Shown: positions 4,939-11,487 of the stretch, piece after piece | Layout: every line of letters starts with the position of its first letter | How positions within the stretch are numbered: the stretch's first letter is position 1 | NCBI GenBank assembly: GCA_030612485.1 | Contig: JAUWNS010000069.1 | Span: 1 to 11,487 of the forward strand | Direction of reading: 5' to 3' | DNA from: Candidatus Bipolaricaulota bacterium | Lineage (GTDB): Bacteria > Bipolaricaulota > Bipolaricaulia > UBA7950 > UBA9294 | Length of the DNA stretch: 11,487 bases | Made by a program: the position numbers and the translations under genes | Notes under the pieces: generated by a model | The model's database searches: none | Told to the model about the DNA's origin: nothing | What the model saw: only the letters and a program-made list of their open reading frames with translations

Positions 4939-6207
4939 ATGAAGTATATAATCAGTTTTATATTGGCAGTTTCGTTTTTGTTACTAGATACTATGTTTTG
5001 TCTTGCACAACCAACCGGGCCCATAAATATTGTTCCAACTCCTATTCCTCTGCTGATCGAGGGTGATGAGACTCCGTGCCCGGTGATTGTTCGTGGACAG
5101 GTCAGGCAGCGAGCAGATTGTTCGTATTGCTATCTGCACTCTGTTCAGTATAGGATCTGGGTGCCAGAAGAGGCTACTCAGCTCGTCGTTCAACTCTCTT
5201 CTACAGATGATCCGGAGATTGATGTCGATCTCCTTCTACGTGCTGGATTTCCCGTAACAGAGGATGAGGAAAATTTCTATTTCACTCACTGTTCAGCGGG
5301 TGAGACCGGCGAGGAGCGTTTAACCCTTCCAATCACCCAAGAGCACCCACTCGATGCAGGGGCCTACTATATTGCCATTACTGCTCCACGTGGTTCACAG
5401 GCAGCTTTTGAGCTACGCGCCGTTGTCTATGTCAAGGAATTACCTGCTCCATCGGAACAACCCAGCAAGGTGCGCCTCTCTCTTCCGTTTCGCTGCTACA
5501 CCGATGAGGTCCACGGTTTCGACATCTCACGTCCCGCCACATGGGAACAGGTTCCAGAGGAGTCGCTCGCAGCGCACGTACTTGTCAAGTTCAAAGCTCC
5601 CACGGAGGTGGATGCACGCAGCTATAGCGAACTCGAGGTAGGAAGCTGGCCTTTATCAACACTGAACGATGTTGAAGAAGTGTACCAGAAAATTTTGCAT
5701 ACCTATGTGCAACGTGGTAGTTTTACCCGTCTGGCCGATAAGACAGTGGAAATAGACGGGACACCATCACGGGAGTGTGTCCTTCAAAGTGGAGGAGACT
5801 CACCGTACGTGGTGATATTCGCTTGTTTCCTGAAAGGGAGCGATGCCTGGCTGATCACCCTCACGTTCGGGCCACCTGCTGCCTTTCCATTGTACGACGG
5901 AACCTTTGATGCGATCGTAGAGAGCTTCCATTTCATAACATCGACAAGCTCTTCACAGCCTATTGCTCCACGGATGATGGAAGAAGAGGATCGGCTGGCG
6001 CAGGCAGGACAGGGCGGGGTGTTTGGGCAGTGGACAGAGATGACCGTTCCCAATGTAGGCCCACTGACAAGCGTTGTTGGATGTTCGAGCAATGATGTCT
6101 TTGCGGTTGGGTGGTATGGAACAATCCTTCATTACGATGGCTACACGGTACGAAATGAACAGCCCTACAACGAACCCTCTCGAAGCAGTGTGGGCGTGTT
6201 CCTCTGA
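4939..6207 (+). CDS. Secreted PPC + PsbP-like domain protein; C-terminal repeat domain cut off by frameshift
   Basis: The ORF has 422 aa with an AGGAGG SD. Residues 1-23 form a signal peptide (cleavage after CLA). Residues about 45-166 look like a PPC (bacterial pre-peptidase C-terminal) beta-sandwich: VQYRIWVPEEATQLVVQL, DVDLLLRAG and AGAYYIAITAP. Residues about 188-333 resemble a PsbP/DUF1795-type domain (GFDISRPATWEQVPEE, ending FDAIVESFHF). From residue 365 the first unit of a WxxM...DVFAVG...GTILHYDG repeat begins; such repeats form beta-propeller-like domains in secreted proteins. Codon 403 onward departs from this pattern, because the matching sequence continues in another frame from about 6146. 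The reading frame to 6207 is intact, but its last 20 residues are out-of-frame sequence. It diverges from the riboswitch locus; a functional link is possible only by position. Confidence 0.75.
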   Translation: MKYIISFILAVSFLLLDTMFCLAQPTGPINIVPTPIPLLIEGDETPCPVIVRGQVRQRADCSYCYLHSVQYRIWVPEEATQLVVQLSSTDDPEIDVDLLLRAGFPVTEDEENFYFTHCSAGETGEERLTLPITQEHPLDAGAYYIAITAPRGSQAAFELRAVVYVKELPAPSEQPSKVRLSLPFRCYTDEVHGFDISRPATWEQVPEESLAAHVLVKFKAPTEVDARSYSELEVGSWPLSTLNDVEEVYQKILHTYVQRGSFTRLADKTVEIDGTPSRECVLQSGGDSPYVVIFACFLKGSDAWLITLTFGPPAAFPLYDGTFDAIVESFHFITSTSSSQPIAPRMMEEEDRLAQAGQGGVFGQWTEMTVPNVGPLTSVVGCSSNDVFAVGWYGTILHYDGYTVRNEQPYNEPSRSSVGVFL

Positions 6208-6530
6208 TGATGTGTTTGCTGTCGGCGAAAGCGGAATGATTCTTCATCATGGGGAACCCTCTGGAAAACTATGAGCGGCCCCCCAGGGAACCACTCTTCT
6301 ATCGATCTCTATGCGTTTAGGGACTTACGGCCGATGCCGTCTTTGCAGTAGGACAAAACACTGAAACGGAAGAACCTGTTATCCTTTATTACGACGGTAC
6401 AAAGTGGTCTTCTACTATAACTGCCGGAACTGCAGGACTCTATGCCGTTTGAGGCGGTGCGGACGGTGATGTATACGCTGTTGGTAGCGATGCTCTCTCA
6501 ACGCTTATTCTCCATTGCCAAATCTACTGA
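6145..6530 (+). pseudogene. Decayed C-terminal repeats of the preceding gene (three frameshifts, one nonsense codon)
   Basis: The continuation of the repeat domain can be followed across all three frames. Frame of 6146: NPLEAVWACSSDDVFAVG to ILHH at 6250. A one-base deletion at 6251-6252 then moves to the frame of 6253: GTLWKTMSGPPG...DLYAF to about 6321. A further one-base loss near 6323 moves to the frame of 6324: LTADAVFAVG, VILYYDGTKW and LYAV. There an in-frame TGA (6450-6452) replaces the TGG of the expected AVWG. After it, GDVYAVGSD...LILHCQIY ends at a TGA at 6528. The intact ancestor would have been about 530 aa with four repeat units. Several independent lesions argue for real decay over a single sequencing error. 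Confidence 0.82.
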
Positions 6531-6690
6531 CGCTCGGAAAAAGGTGATCTAAAGATGATCCAGGGTCGGTTCCTTTACGCAAACCGCAAAGAGCCGAACA
6601 AAGAAAAGGGAAACTCGTTATCTGAGTCTCCCGCGCTTCTGGTTTACCAGCGTTTTCTGTCAAGGAGGTGCAGTATATTCGCTTTCCTAT
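6531..6690. other. Non-coding spacer
   Basis: No gene is visible. CGCAAACCGCAAAG (about 6579-6592) resembles the TTTGCG-rich repeat family found at 8795-9096 on the opposite strand, so this may be a worn copy. AAGGAGG at 6662 has no ORF behind it. Confidence 0.4.
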
Positions 6691-7461
6691 CCACCACGAA
6701 TCTGGGAGGAGGTAGCCCGTAGGCTACCCCCTCCCGGATTTCGCTCCTCCGTGATTTTCTCTTGCCACCAAAGGATTACCGGACTGTCGGGAGCCTTGTG
6801 GCCGGGATCGGGCGCCTGTTTAACCCTTATGCGTTTGCACCAAGGGTATCTCATGAGAAATTCGGTTACCCCATCTTGAATTTCTGGTTCTTCCCGCACA
6901 GTTCTGTATCGGCTCCTCTTTGCCATCACTGCCACCTTTCGTCCACGGCTTCCCCTATCCCGATGACGTGCTCAAGATAGCCAGGACTGGGATATTGATC
7001 TCCCTTCCTGATCGTCAGGGTTTTCTCCTCCATACTGTTACCAGGTTTCATCGGCCCTGAGTCCTCAGTACTACCTGTTAATCTGCCACCCTCTGCCCCT
7101 CCTCGCTTTGGGGTCTCCGCGACGATTCGGTTTTCTGTCGTCTAGGGCAACCTTGAACGACAGGGCAGGAGGACTTCCCTGGGTAAGCCGCACCACCTCC
7201 TTGTATCCCGTCCGGCTTCATGTCAGTTCGGTTCTCCAGATATCAGGCCTCGCTCTGTCACGCCTGCTCGACCTCCTCCCCAACACCATCTAGCCGGTTC
7301 GCTGTTCGCTACGTACACAAGTTCTGCCTCATGCTTCCTTCAGACATCCCATCTCTGGTAATGCCCTTGCCCTGTTGGCGTCGTCCTTCCGTCCGGTAAC
7401 GGCGGACCTGCTGTCCCAGGCTATACCTGGAACCGCGGCCTGTGCGTCATGCCAGGCACAC
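6690..7461 (-). mobile_element. Group II intron remnant without reverse transcriptase or visible domain V
   Basis: On the minus strand the sequence starting at 7461 reads GUGUGCCUGGCAUGACGCAC, matching the GUGYG 5' end of group II introns and able to fold GUGUG/CGCAC. Further in are GAUGUCUGAAGGAAGC (near 7346) and CUUACCCAGGGAAGUCC (near 7180), similar to conserved domain I blocks of bacterial introns. At 7051 an ATG opens MKPGNSMEEKTLTIRKGD, resembling the N-terminus of intron-encoded maturases, but it stops after 42 codons. The 400-600-residue reverse transcriptase is absent and I find no domain V GAGC...GUUC hairpin. The element therefore appears internally or 3' deleted and unable to splice. 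The call rests on remembered consensus and should be checked by covariance search; the left boundary is approximate. Confidence 0.55.
6697..6743 (-). repeat. Long stem-loop with UACG tetraloop
   Basis: A stem of about 20 bp (6697-6717 with 6722-6743), with one mismatch and one bulge, is capped on the minus strand by C(UACG)G, a UNCG-type tetraloop. UNCG loops are unusually stable in RNA, so the minus strand is the likely transcribed one, the same orientation as the intron remnant. No U tract follows. It may be a domain IV stem left after loss of the intron ORF. Confidence 0.55.
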
Positions 7462-7471
7462 GTATAGAACC

Positions 7472-7487
7472 CCGCAGCAAGCTACGG
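7472..7487 (-). repeat. Hairpin in the presumed 5' exon of the intron remnant
   Basis: CCGCAGC (7472-7478) and GCTACGG (7481-7487) form a 7-bp stem with one mismatch and a 2-nt loop, ten bases upstream of the presumed intron 5' end in the minus direction. Group IIC introns insert just after terminator-like hairpins, so this arrangement supports a IIC-type insertion. Confidence 0.5.
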
Positions 7488-7489
7488 AG

Positions 7490-7860
7490 CATTGAAAGGC
7501 AGGAGCCAAAGATCTAACCGGGGTTGGTTTTCATGCTACAACTTCATATAGAGCTTTGTTGCATCGAAAGTAACATCGCACATAAGTACGGCGCTACATC
7601 CATCTTTTCGTCGGAGCTTGTCTCCGACGTTGAGGTCTTTATTCCTGAGAAGACTCATGTAGCTAGTACGAACAGCAAGCCAATTCGCCTGCGGCGAATC
7701 TCCTCTTTCCTCCCTCCCGGTAAGTTGGGGAAGTATCCAGCGGAAGCTCTTTATGATCAAGAACCCTGTGACGATCCTCAATGATGCTTGCTAGAGAAAT
7801 GGCCGCAGGATATCCTTGCGCACAATTCGATTGACCGGAAGGTCGACCTGATGTTGTAGA
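7490..7860. other. Gene-poor stretch with two perfect small hairpins
   Basis: ORFs on both strands (7524-7784 plus, 7536-7781 minus) overlap each other, lack SD sequences and match nothing I recognise. Two perfect inverted repeats are present: CGTCGGAG/CTCCGACG with a 5-nt loop (about 7609-7629) and ATTCGCC/GGCGAAT with a 3-nt loop (about 7682-7698). The second resembles small palindromes dispersed in many genomes. Just before the transporter, an open frame ends at the TAG of 7857-7859 with text that looks protein-like (DILAHNSIDRKVDLML), but a TGA at 7782 cuts it off. It may be the tail of a lost gene. Confidence 0.4.
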
Positions 7861-7871
7861 GGAGGCGCATC

Positions 7872-8741
7872 ATCGCTACCGCGGTCATTTTTGCAGTTTG
7901 TAGCGCCTTCTTGTGGGGAGGAGGACTGGTCATCGCCAAGCGAGGGATTGCGGACACCTCGCTCGCCCTGTTCGGGTTCATTCGTTCGGGGTCCGCTCTC
8001 CTGTTCGTAATTGCTTTCGGTCTTCTTACAACAGGGTTTTCTATGGCCGCCCCTAAACTACTGATCATAGCCGTTCTCGGCGGTATATTGGATTCATTCG
8101 TCGGTACCTTGCTCCATATGATCGCATTGAAGAGAAGCCCTGCACACGAAGCCGTACCTCTCTCCAATACGGCCCCATTTTGGGGTGTGGTAGCGGCGGT
8201 TGTTTTCCTCGGAGAGTCACCGCAATTCACGTCGTTCGCTGCTGCGGTGCTAGTGGTGCTGGGCGCGTACTTCCTAGCCTCTAATCACGATCGATCGGAT
8301 AAACAAACAACGCGCTGGGGGCCGTGGGTCGCACTCGCCGCGGGGGTGTTGTGGGGAGTTGCCGAGATAGTGCCTGCAAAGCACTGCCTCACTCAGGGCA
8401 TGACTCCACTCACTTACCAATTGATGGCGCTCACGGGCTCGGCTACTGCATGGGGCGTGTTTGCGCTTTTCCGGTACTGTTTAAGCGGGTTTTCCCGGTC
8501 TCGAAGAGGGATGAGCATTGCCACGCTCACTGGTTTTACCAACCTCTTCCTTGGATCTGTTTTGTGGCTGTTTGCACTCGATCGGGCACCAGCGAACCTC
8601 ATCGCCCCAATTCGGGGCCTGGTGGTGCTATTCGGATTCCTGGCCAGTGTTCTCATCTTGAAGGAACGCCCTTCGAAACGTTCCGCAATCGGCGTTCTTC
8701 TAATCATCGCCGGGGTAATGCTGGTATCGATAGCCTGGTAG
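7872..8741 (+). CDS. DMT/EamA-family transporter, start codon non-canonical or mutated
   Basis: This is an integral membrane transporter of the drug/metabolite superfamily, about 289 aa, with the usual two EamA repeats and about ten membrane helices. Repeat 1 runs from TAVIFAVCSAFLWGGG to LGAYFLAS and includes the LGESP segment; a polar linker follows (NHDRSDKQTT). Repeat 2 runs from WVALAAGVLWGVAEI to LIIAGVMLVS and includes LKERPS. The substrate cannot be inferred. The first ATG/GTG/TTG in frame is TTG at 7911, which would remove most of helix 1 and has no SD. A good AGGAGG (7860-7865) instead points to ATC at 7872, six bases downstream (another ATC is at 7869). The stop TAG at 7857 prevents an earlier start. 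Either ATC initiates poorly, or an ATG was lost; TTG at 7911 is the fallback. Confidence 0.87.
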   Translation: MATAVIFAVCSAFLWGGGLVIAKRGIADTSLALFGFIRSGSALLFVIAFGLLTTGFSMAAPKLLIIAVLGGILDSFVGTLLHMIALKRSPAHEAVPLSNTAPFWGVVAAVVFLGESPQFTSFAAAVLVVLGAYFLASNHDRSDKQTTRWGPWVALAAGVLWGVAEIVPAKHCLTQGMTPLTYQLMALTGSATAWGVFALFRYCLSGFSRSRRGMSIATLTGFTNLFLGSVLWLFALDRAPANLIAPIRGLVVLFGFLASVLILKERPSKRSAIGVLLIIAGVMLVSIAW

Positions 8742-8959
8742 AGTCGTTCCGGATGCGACGCTTACCCTGCGGTCTCTACCTGTCTACCGCTGTTCTTTGC
8801 GTCGTTGCGAGAGGCACAAGCCCTTTCTCTCGCCCGCTCGCTACGCTCACTCAAGCCGCAAAGATCGCTAAGAAAGGCCCTTGATCCTTGTTCTTTCCCA
8901 TCTCAACGCTTTCCTTTGCGATCTTTGCGTCTTTGCGAGAGAAGGCTTCTGTCCTTTCT

Positions 8960-8987
8960 CATTACCCTTCACTCATTACCCATCACT
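8960..8987. repeat. Two-copy 14-bp tandem repeat
   Basis: CATTACCCTTCACT (8960-8973) is followed directly by CATTACCCATCACT (8974-8987), differing at one base. It lies between two REP-like units and has no evident function. Confidence 0.8.
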
Positions 8988-9049
8988 ATTTCACGTCTTT
9001 GCGAGAGGTAAAAGCTTTTCCTCTCGCCCGTTTGTTGCACTCACTCAAG

Positions 9050-9076
9050 TCCTGTCTGCCGTACCGGCACAGGCAG
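9050..9076. repeat. Palindromic insert inside a REP-like unit
   Basis: CCTGTCTGCCG, TAC, then CGGCACAGGCAGG form an imperfect palindrome that interrupts copy 3 exactly between CTCAAG and GCGCAAAG, where copy 1 has only CC. A related sequence, GACAGACAGG preceded by TACGGC, occurs at about 9188-9204. This suggests a small mobile palindrome. Confidence 0.6.
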
Positions 9077-9360
9077 GCGCAAAGATCGCGAAGGGGTACA
9101 TCTCAACATCACCCTTGTTCTTGGTTTGTCCCGCACTTTGCTTTCTCAGGCCCTGTCTTCCGCTGTTTTCTGTGCATGCCTGCAAAATACGGCGACAGAC
9201 AGGCCTCTGCGGCTCGGAGAGAGACTCATCTCGTGAATCTTTCTCTGGGTTACCTTGCCTCAACCGTGAGGAACCACAATTCTGTACCTCTGCGAGAGTC
9301 TTGGCGATTCACCCTTTCTCTTTAGTTACCCATTCGAAATGACAAAGAGCCGATCGCGTT

Positions 9361-9389
9361 TTGTGGGAGGAGATCCTGTATGGTACAAT
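9361..9389 (+). promoter_or_regulatory. Putative sigma70 promoter of the S8 protease gene
   Basis: TTGTGG (9361-9366), a 17-bp spacer and TACAAT (9384-9389) precede the protease start. Transcription would begin near 9396, leaving a leader of about 30 nt that holds AGGGAG at 9411-9416. Confidence 0.6.
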
Positions 9390-9425
9390 CGCTTCTCAAT
9401 CCTCTTCCATAGGGAGACACCGAAT

Positions 9426-11487
9426 TTGCGAAAACTCATTGTCGTAGTCGTTTTTCTTTTCTTAACCCTGGTAGCCTTTGCCGGCGAGGAGAAACTCTCC
9501 CCCATCCTACGCCAGATCCTAGCGCGGGCGGAAAGCGAGAACGCCACCGATCTATCCTTCTACGCGCCTTCGATGGCGGTCTTCAACAGCAAGGGGTTGA
9601 TCCGCTTTCCGATCCTTCCCGGAGAAGAGAGCGGAGATCGCGTCGGGGTGCTGGTGAAGGTGATCCACCCGTTCTGGGGATCGAGCTTCCTCGGTTTTCC
9701 GGTTGCGGTTTCCACGGGGACGATCCTCGGGATGCGTGTAACACTCGCCGAGCTGCTGGCCCTCATTGCTTCGCCGGATGTGATCTATGTGGAGCCCTCC
9801 TGGAAGACAGAGCCGAAACTCGATATGAGTCTCCCCTCAATCGGGATCGACCGCGTGCACGCGCAAGCGCCGCCTATCCTTGGAGAAAACGTGATCATCG
9901 GCGCGGTCGATACGGGGATCGATTACATGCACCTCGATTTCCGCTACGATGCAGACGGGGATGGGATAGAGGAGTCTTCGCGTATCGCCTCGATCTGGGA
10001 CCAGGAGGGTAGCTTCTTCGGGACGACCTACAGTAATGGAGATATCGAGAGCGATCTCGCCCTCGGACTCGGGCCGAACGAGGGGATTGTCCGTCAGACG
10101 GACAGCGACGGGCACGGGACACATGTAATGGGGATTGCCGCTGGGGACGGAACATCATCAACCGGATTCATCGGCGTGTCACCAGAGGCACAGATCATCA
10201 TGGTGAAAACGACATTCTATACCATGGACATCCTTGACGGGGTGGAATACGTCTTCGAACAGGCAGAGGAGCGTGGCTTCCCCGCAGTTGTCAACCTCAG
10301 TCTGGGGGGGCACGACGGCCCACACGATGGGACGAGCCTGTTCGAGCAAGGGCTCGATGAGCTCCTACAGGAGTCCGGGCGGGCGATCGTCGTCTCGGCG
10401 GGGAACGAGGGTGATCAGTCGATTCATATCTCACACACCCTGCACGGGGATTCGTTCACCTTCCTCCTCGATCCCTCCTCCGACTCAATCGACCTCTCCC
10501 TGTGGTACCCCGGTGGATCTGCGTTCACAATCACCGTCACCCCTCCTGGTGGAAGTCCTCTGGTTGTACCAGCACGCACGACAGGGCACGCAAGCACGGC
10601 GAGCGGACTGGTCACCGTGGATAACGCTTTGACCGGCGCGAACCCAAACAACGGGGATAACGAGGCCCTCATCTCATTGAGCTCTCTGATGACCTCCACC
10701 GCGTGGAGCGTCACCGTAAGCGACGCAGGGGGCGGGGGGCGATTCGACGGATGGATTATATCCAATAGAGGAGCGATCCTCGGTGGGGACTCGAACGAGA
10801 CGATAGACGAACCGGGAAATGCAGAGCGGGTGATCACCGTGGGGGCGTTCAACACCAAGGCAATTTGGCCATCCCTCTCCGGCGAGCAGGATTTTTCAGA
10901 TAGCTACCCGATTGGAGACCTGGCCGTCTTTTCAAGCCGTGGGCCAACGCGGGACGGGCGCCAGAAGCCGGAACTGACGGCGCCAGGGGCATGGATCTGC
11001 TCGACGCTCTCCGCTGACAGCCCGTCCGCCCTCTGGCTCACCCACCCCGATGGGGTGCACACGATGAACCTGGGGACGAGCATGGCCGCTCCGCACGTGA
11101 GCGGGGTCATCGCTCTGATGCTCGCTGTCAATCCCCAATTAACCGCAGCGCAGATCAAGGAAACGCTGATCGCAACCGCTGTCCGTGACTCGTTCACCGG
11201 GAGCGTTCCCAACCCACGCTGGGGATGGGGAAAGGTGGCCGCAGAGGCGGCTGTGGCAGCCGTCGAGACGCACCAGCCGCCAGAGCCAGAGGAGAAGCCT
11301 GCGGTTACGCTCGAAGAGAACCCGGTCCACAACCTGGCTATCTTCGCCTACACCCTGCCAGAGGGGACCGGACAGGCAAGGCTTGCCATACTCAACGTGG
11401 CGGGAGCGCTGATCTTTGACACTATCCTCGATCCGAGCCAAACTAGTTATCGATGGAACTTAATCGCAAACTTCGGAGAACCACTCG
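9426..11487 (+). CDS. Secreted subtilisin-family (S8) serine protease, 3' partial
   Basis: The start is TTG at 9426, nine bases after AGGGAG; the next in-frame ATG would lose the signal peptide. At least 687 residues are encoded before the window ends. Residues 1-19 (MRKLIVVVVFLFLTLVAFA) form a signal peptide. A pro-region-like segment follows (about 20-135, with ASPDVIYVEPSW at its end). The peptidase domain carries the full catalytic set: Asp162 in GAVDTGID, His230 in DSDGHGTHVMG, oxyanion Asn327 in VVSAGNEG and Ser552 in LGTSMAAPHVSG. Between Asn327 and Ser552 lies a beta-rich insertion (about 340-450), as in several bacterial S8 subfamilies. FSSRGPTRDGRQKPELTAPG is typical of the family. 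After residue about 610 a Pro/Glu linker (QPPEPEEKP) leads into what looks like a C-terminal beta domain, possibly a sorting or FlgD-like Ig module, cut by the window edge. It should be an extracellular, probably calcium-stabilised protease; a nutritional role is inferred. Confidence 0.93.
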   Translation, partial: MRKLIVVVVFLFLTLVAFAGEEKLSPILRQILARAESENATDLSFYAPSMAVFNSKGLIRFPILPGEESGDRVGVLVKVIHPFWGSSFLGFPVAVSTGTILGMRVTLAELLALIASPDVIYVEPSWKTEPKLDMSLPSIGIDRVHAQAPPILGENVIIGAVDTGIDYMHLDFRYDADGDGIEESSRIASIWDQEGSFFGTTYSNGDIESDLALGLGPNEGIVRQTDSDGHGTHVMGIAAGDGTSSTGFIGVSPEAQIIMVKTTFYTMDILDGVEYVFEQAEERGFPAVVNLSLGGHDGPHDGTSLFEQGLDELLQESGRAIVVSAGNEGDQSIHISHTLHGDSFTFLLDPSSDSIDLSLWYPGGSAFTITVTPPGGSPLVVPARTTGHASTASGLVTVDNALTGANPNNGDNEALISLSSLMTSTAWSVTVSDAGGGGRFDGWIISNRGAILGGDSNETIDEPGNAERVITVGAFNTKAIWPSLSGEQDFSDSYPIGDLAVFSSRGPTRDGRQKPELTAPGAWICSTLSADSPSALWLTHPDGVHTMNLGTSMAAPHVSGVIALMLAVNPQLTAAQIKETLIATAVRDSFTGSVPNPRWGWGKVAAEAAVAAVETHQPPEPEEKPAVTLEENPVHNLAIFAYTLPEGTGQARLAILNVAGALIFDTILDPSQTSYRWNLIANFGEPL

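Larger units (their letters stand above)
8795..9096. repeat. REP-like interspersed repeats with TTTGCGAGAG arms
   Basis: The 620-bp spacer between the transporter and the protease holds repeated palindromic units. Copy 1 (8795-8877) has CTTTGCGTCGTTGCGAGAG, an inner GAGAG/CTCTC, CTCGCCCG, CACTCA, CTCAAG, then CGCAAAGATCGC. Copy 3 (8994-9096) has the same order: GTCTTTGCGAGAGG, CTCTCGCCCG, CACTCACTCAAG and GCGCAAAGATCGCGAAG. Copy 2 (about 8915-8945) is a solo arm with TTTGCG three times. The outer arms are inverted relative to each other. No gene is supported; the ORFs crossing it are low-complexity readings of the repeats. Confidence 0.75.

Noticed and set aside
6450..6452. In-frame TGA read as Trp recoding or selenocysteine
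   Set aside because: TGA is used as the terminal stop in the amidohydrolase, the MoaD-like ORF and this gene's own end, TGG encodes Trp elsewhere, and nearby frameshifts show decay.
7524..7784. Overlapping plus and minus ORFs of about 80 codons
   Set aside because: They mirror each other, lack ribosome binding sites and recognisable motifs, and contain short palindromes; reported only as a gene-poor stretch.
8324..8884. 186-codon plus-strand ORF
   Set aside because: It is a frame shadow of the EamA transporter running into repeat DNA.
8795..9096. Possible CRISPR array
   Set aside because: The units are palindromic, unequal in length and irregularly spaced, with no unique spacers of constant size and no cas gene.
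8881..9342. Two overlapping plus-strand ORFs of about 150 codons
   Set aside because: Both translate the TTTGCG-type repeats; their composition is low-complexity and no SD is present.

Overview
The window comes from a bacterium. It shows Shine-Dalgarno sequences, near-consensus sigma70-type promoters, Sec-type signal peptides, two cyclic-di-GMP-type (GEMM-I) riboswitches and group II intron sequence. I cannot assign a phylum from sequence alone. The mix of unrecognised secreted proteins, repeat-rich spacers and decayed elements would suit an uncultured candidate-phylum bacterium.

Region 1 (1-1360, + strand): the 3' part of an amidohydrolase of the 8-oxoguanine deaminase / hydroxyatrazine hydrolase type. 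An ATGA overlap couples it to a 34-codon ORF that looks like the two ends of a MoaD/ThiS sulfur-carrier protein with the middle missing. An inverted repeat lies in the convergent gap that follows.

Region 2 (1362-4865, - strand) is the most interesting part. In transcription order it holds: a strong promoter, a GEMM-I riboswitch, a rho-independent terminator, a gene with two degenerate MshEN/GspE-N-type 24-residue motifs, a second GEMM-I riboswitch of the same 86-nt length, two tandem-duplicated secreted proteins of no recognised family, and a third secreted or anchored protein that shares a motif with them and adds a CARDB/Ig-like domain. I read it as a second-messenger-controlled cell-surface locus. 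The first switch is placed for transcriptional control (terminator downstream). The second is placed for translational control (a CCUCC complementary to the SD lies in its P1 stem).

Region 3 (4885-6530, + strand): a divergent gene for a secreted PPC + PsbP-like protein. Its C-terminal repeats, of the DVFAVG...ILHYDG type, are broken by at least three frameshifts and one in-frame TGA.

Region 4 (6531-7860): gene-poor. It holds a minus-strand group II intron remnant (5' end near 7461, just after a hairpin in the 5' exon) that has lost its reverse transcriptase and any visible domain V, followed by anonymous sequence with small hairpins.

Region 5 (7860-8741, + strand): a DMT/EamA transporter with a good SD but no ATG, GTG or TTG at the expected start. 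A 600-bp spacer with REP-like repeats follows.

Region 6 (9361-11487, + strand): promoter and most of a secreted subtilisin-family (S8) protease with a complete catalytic set, running off the window end.
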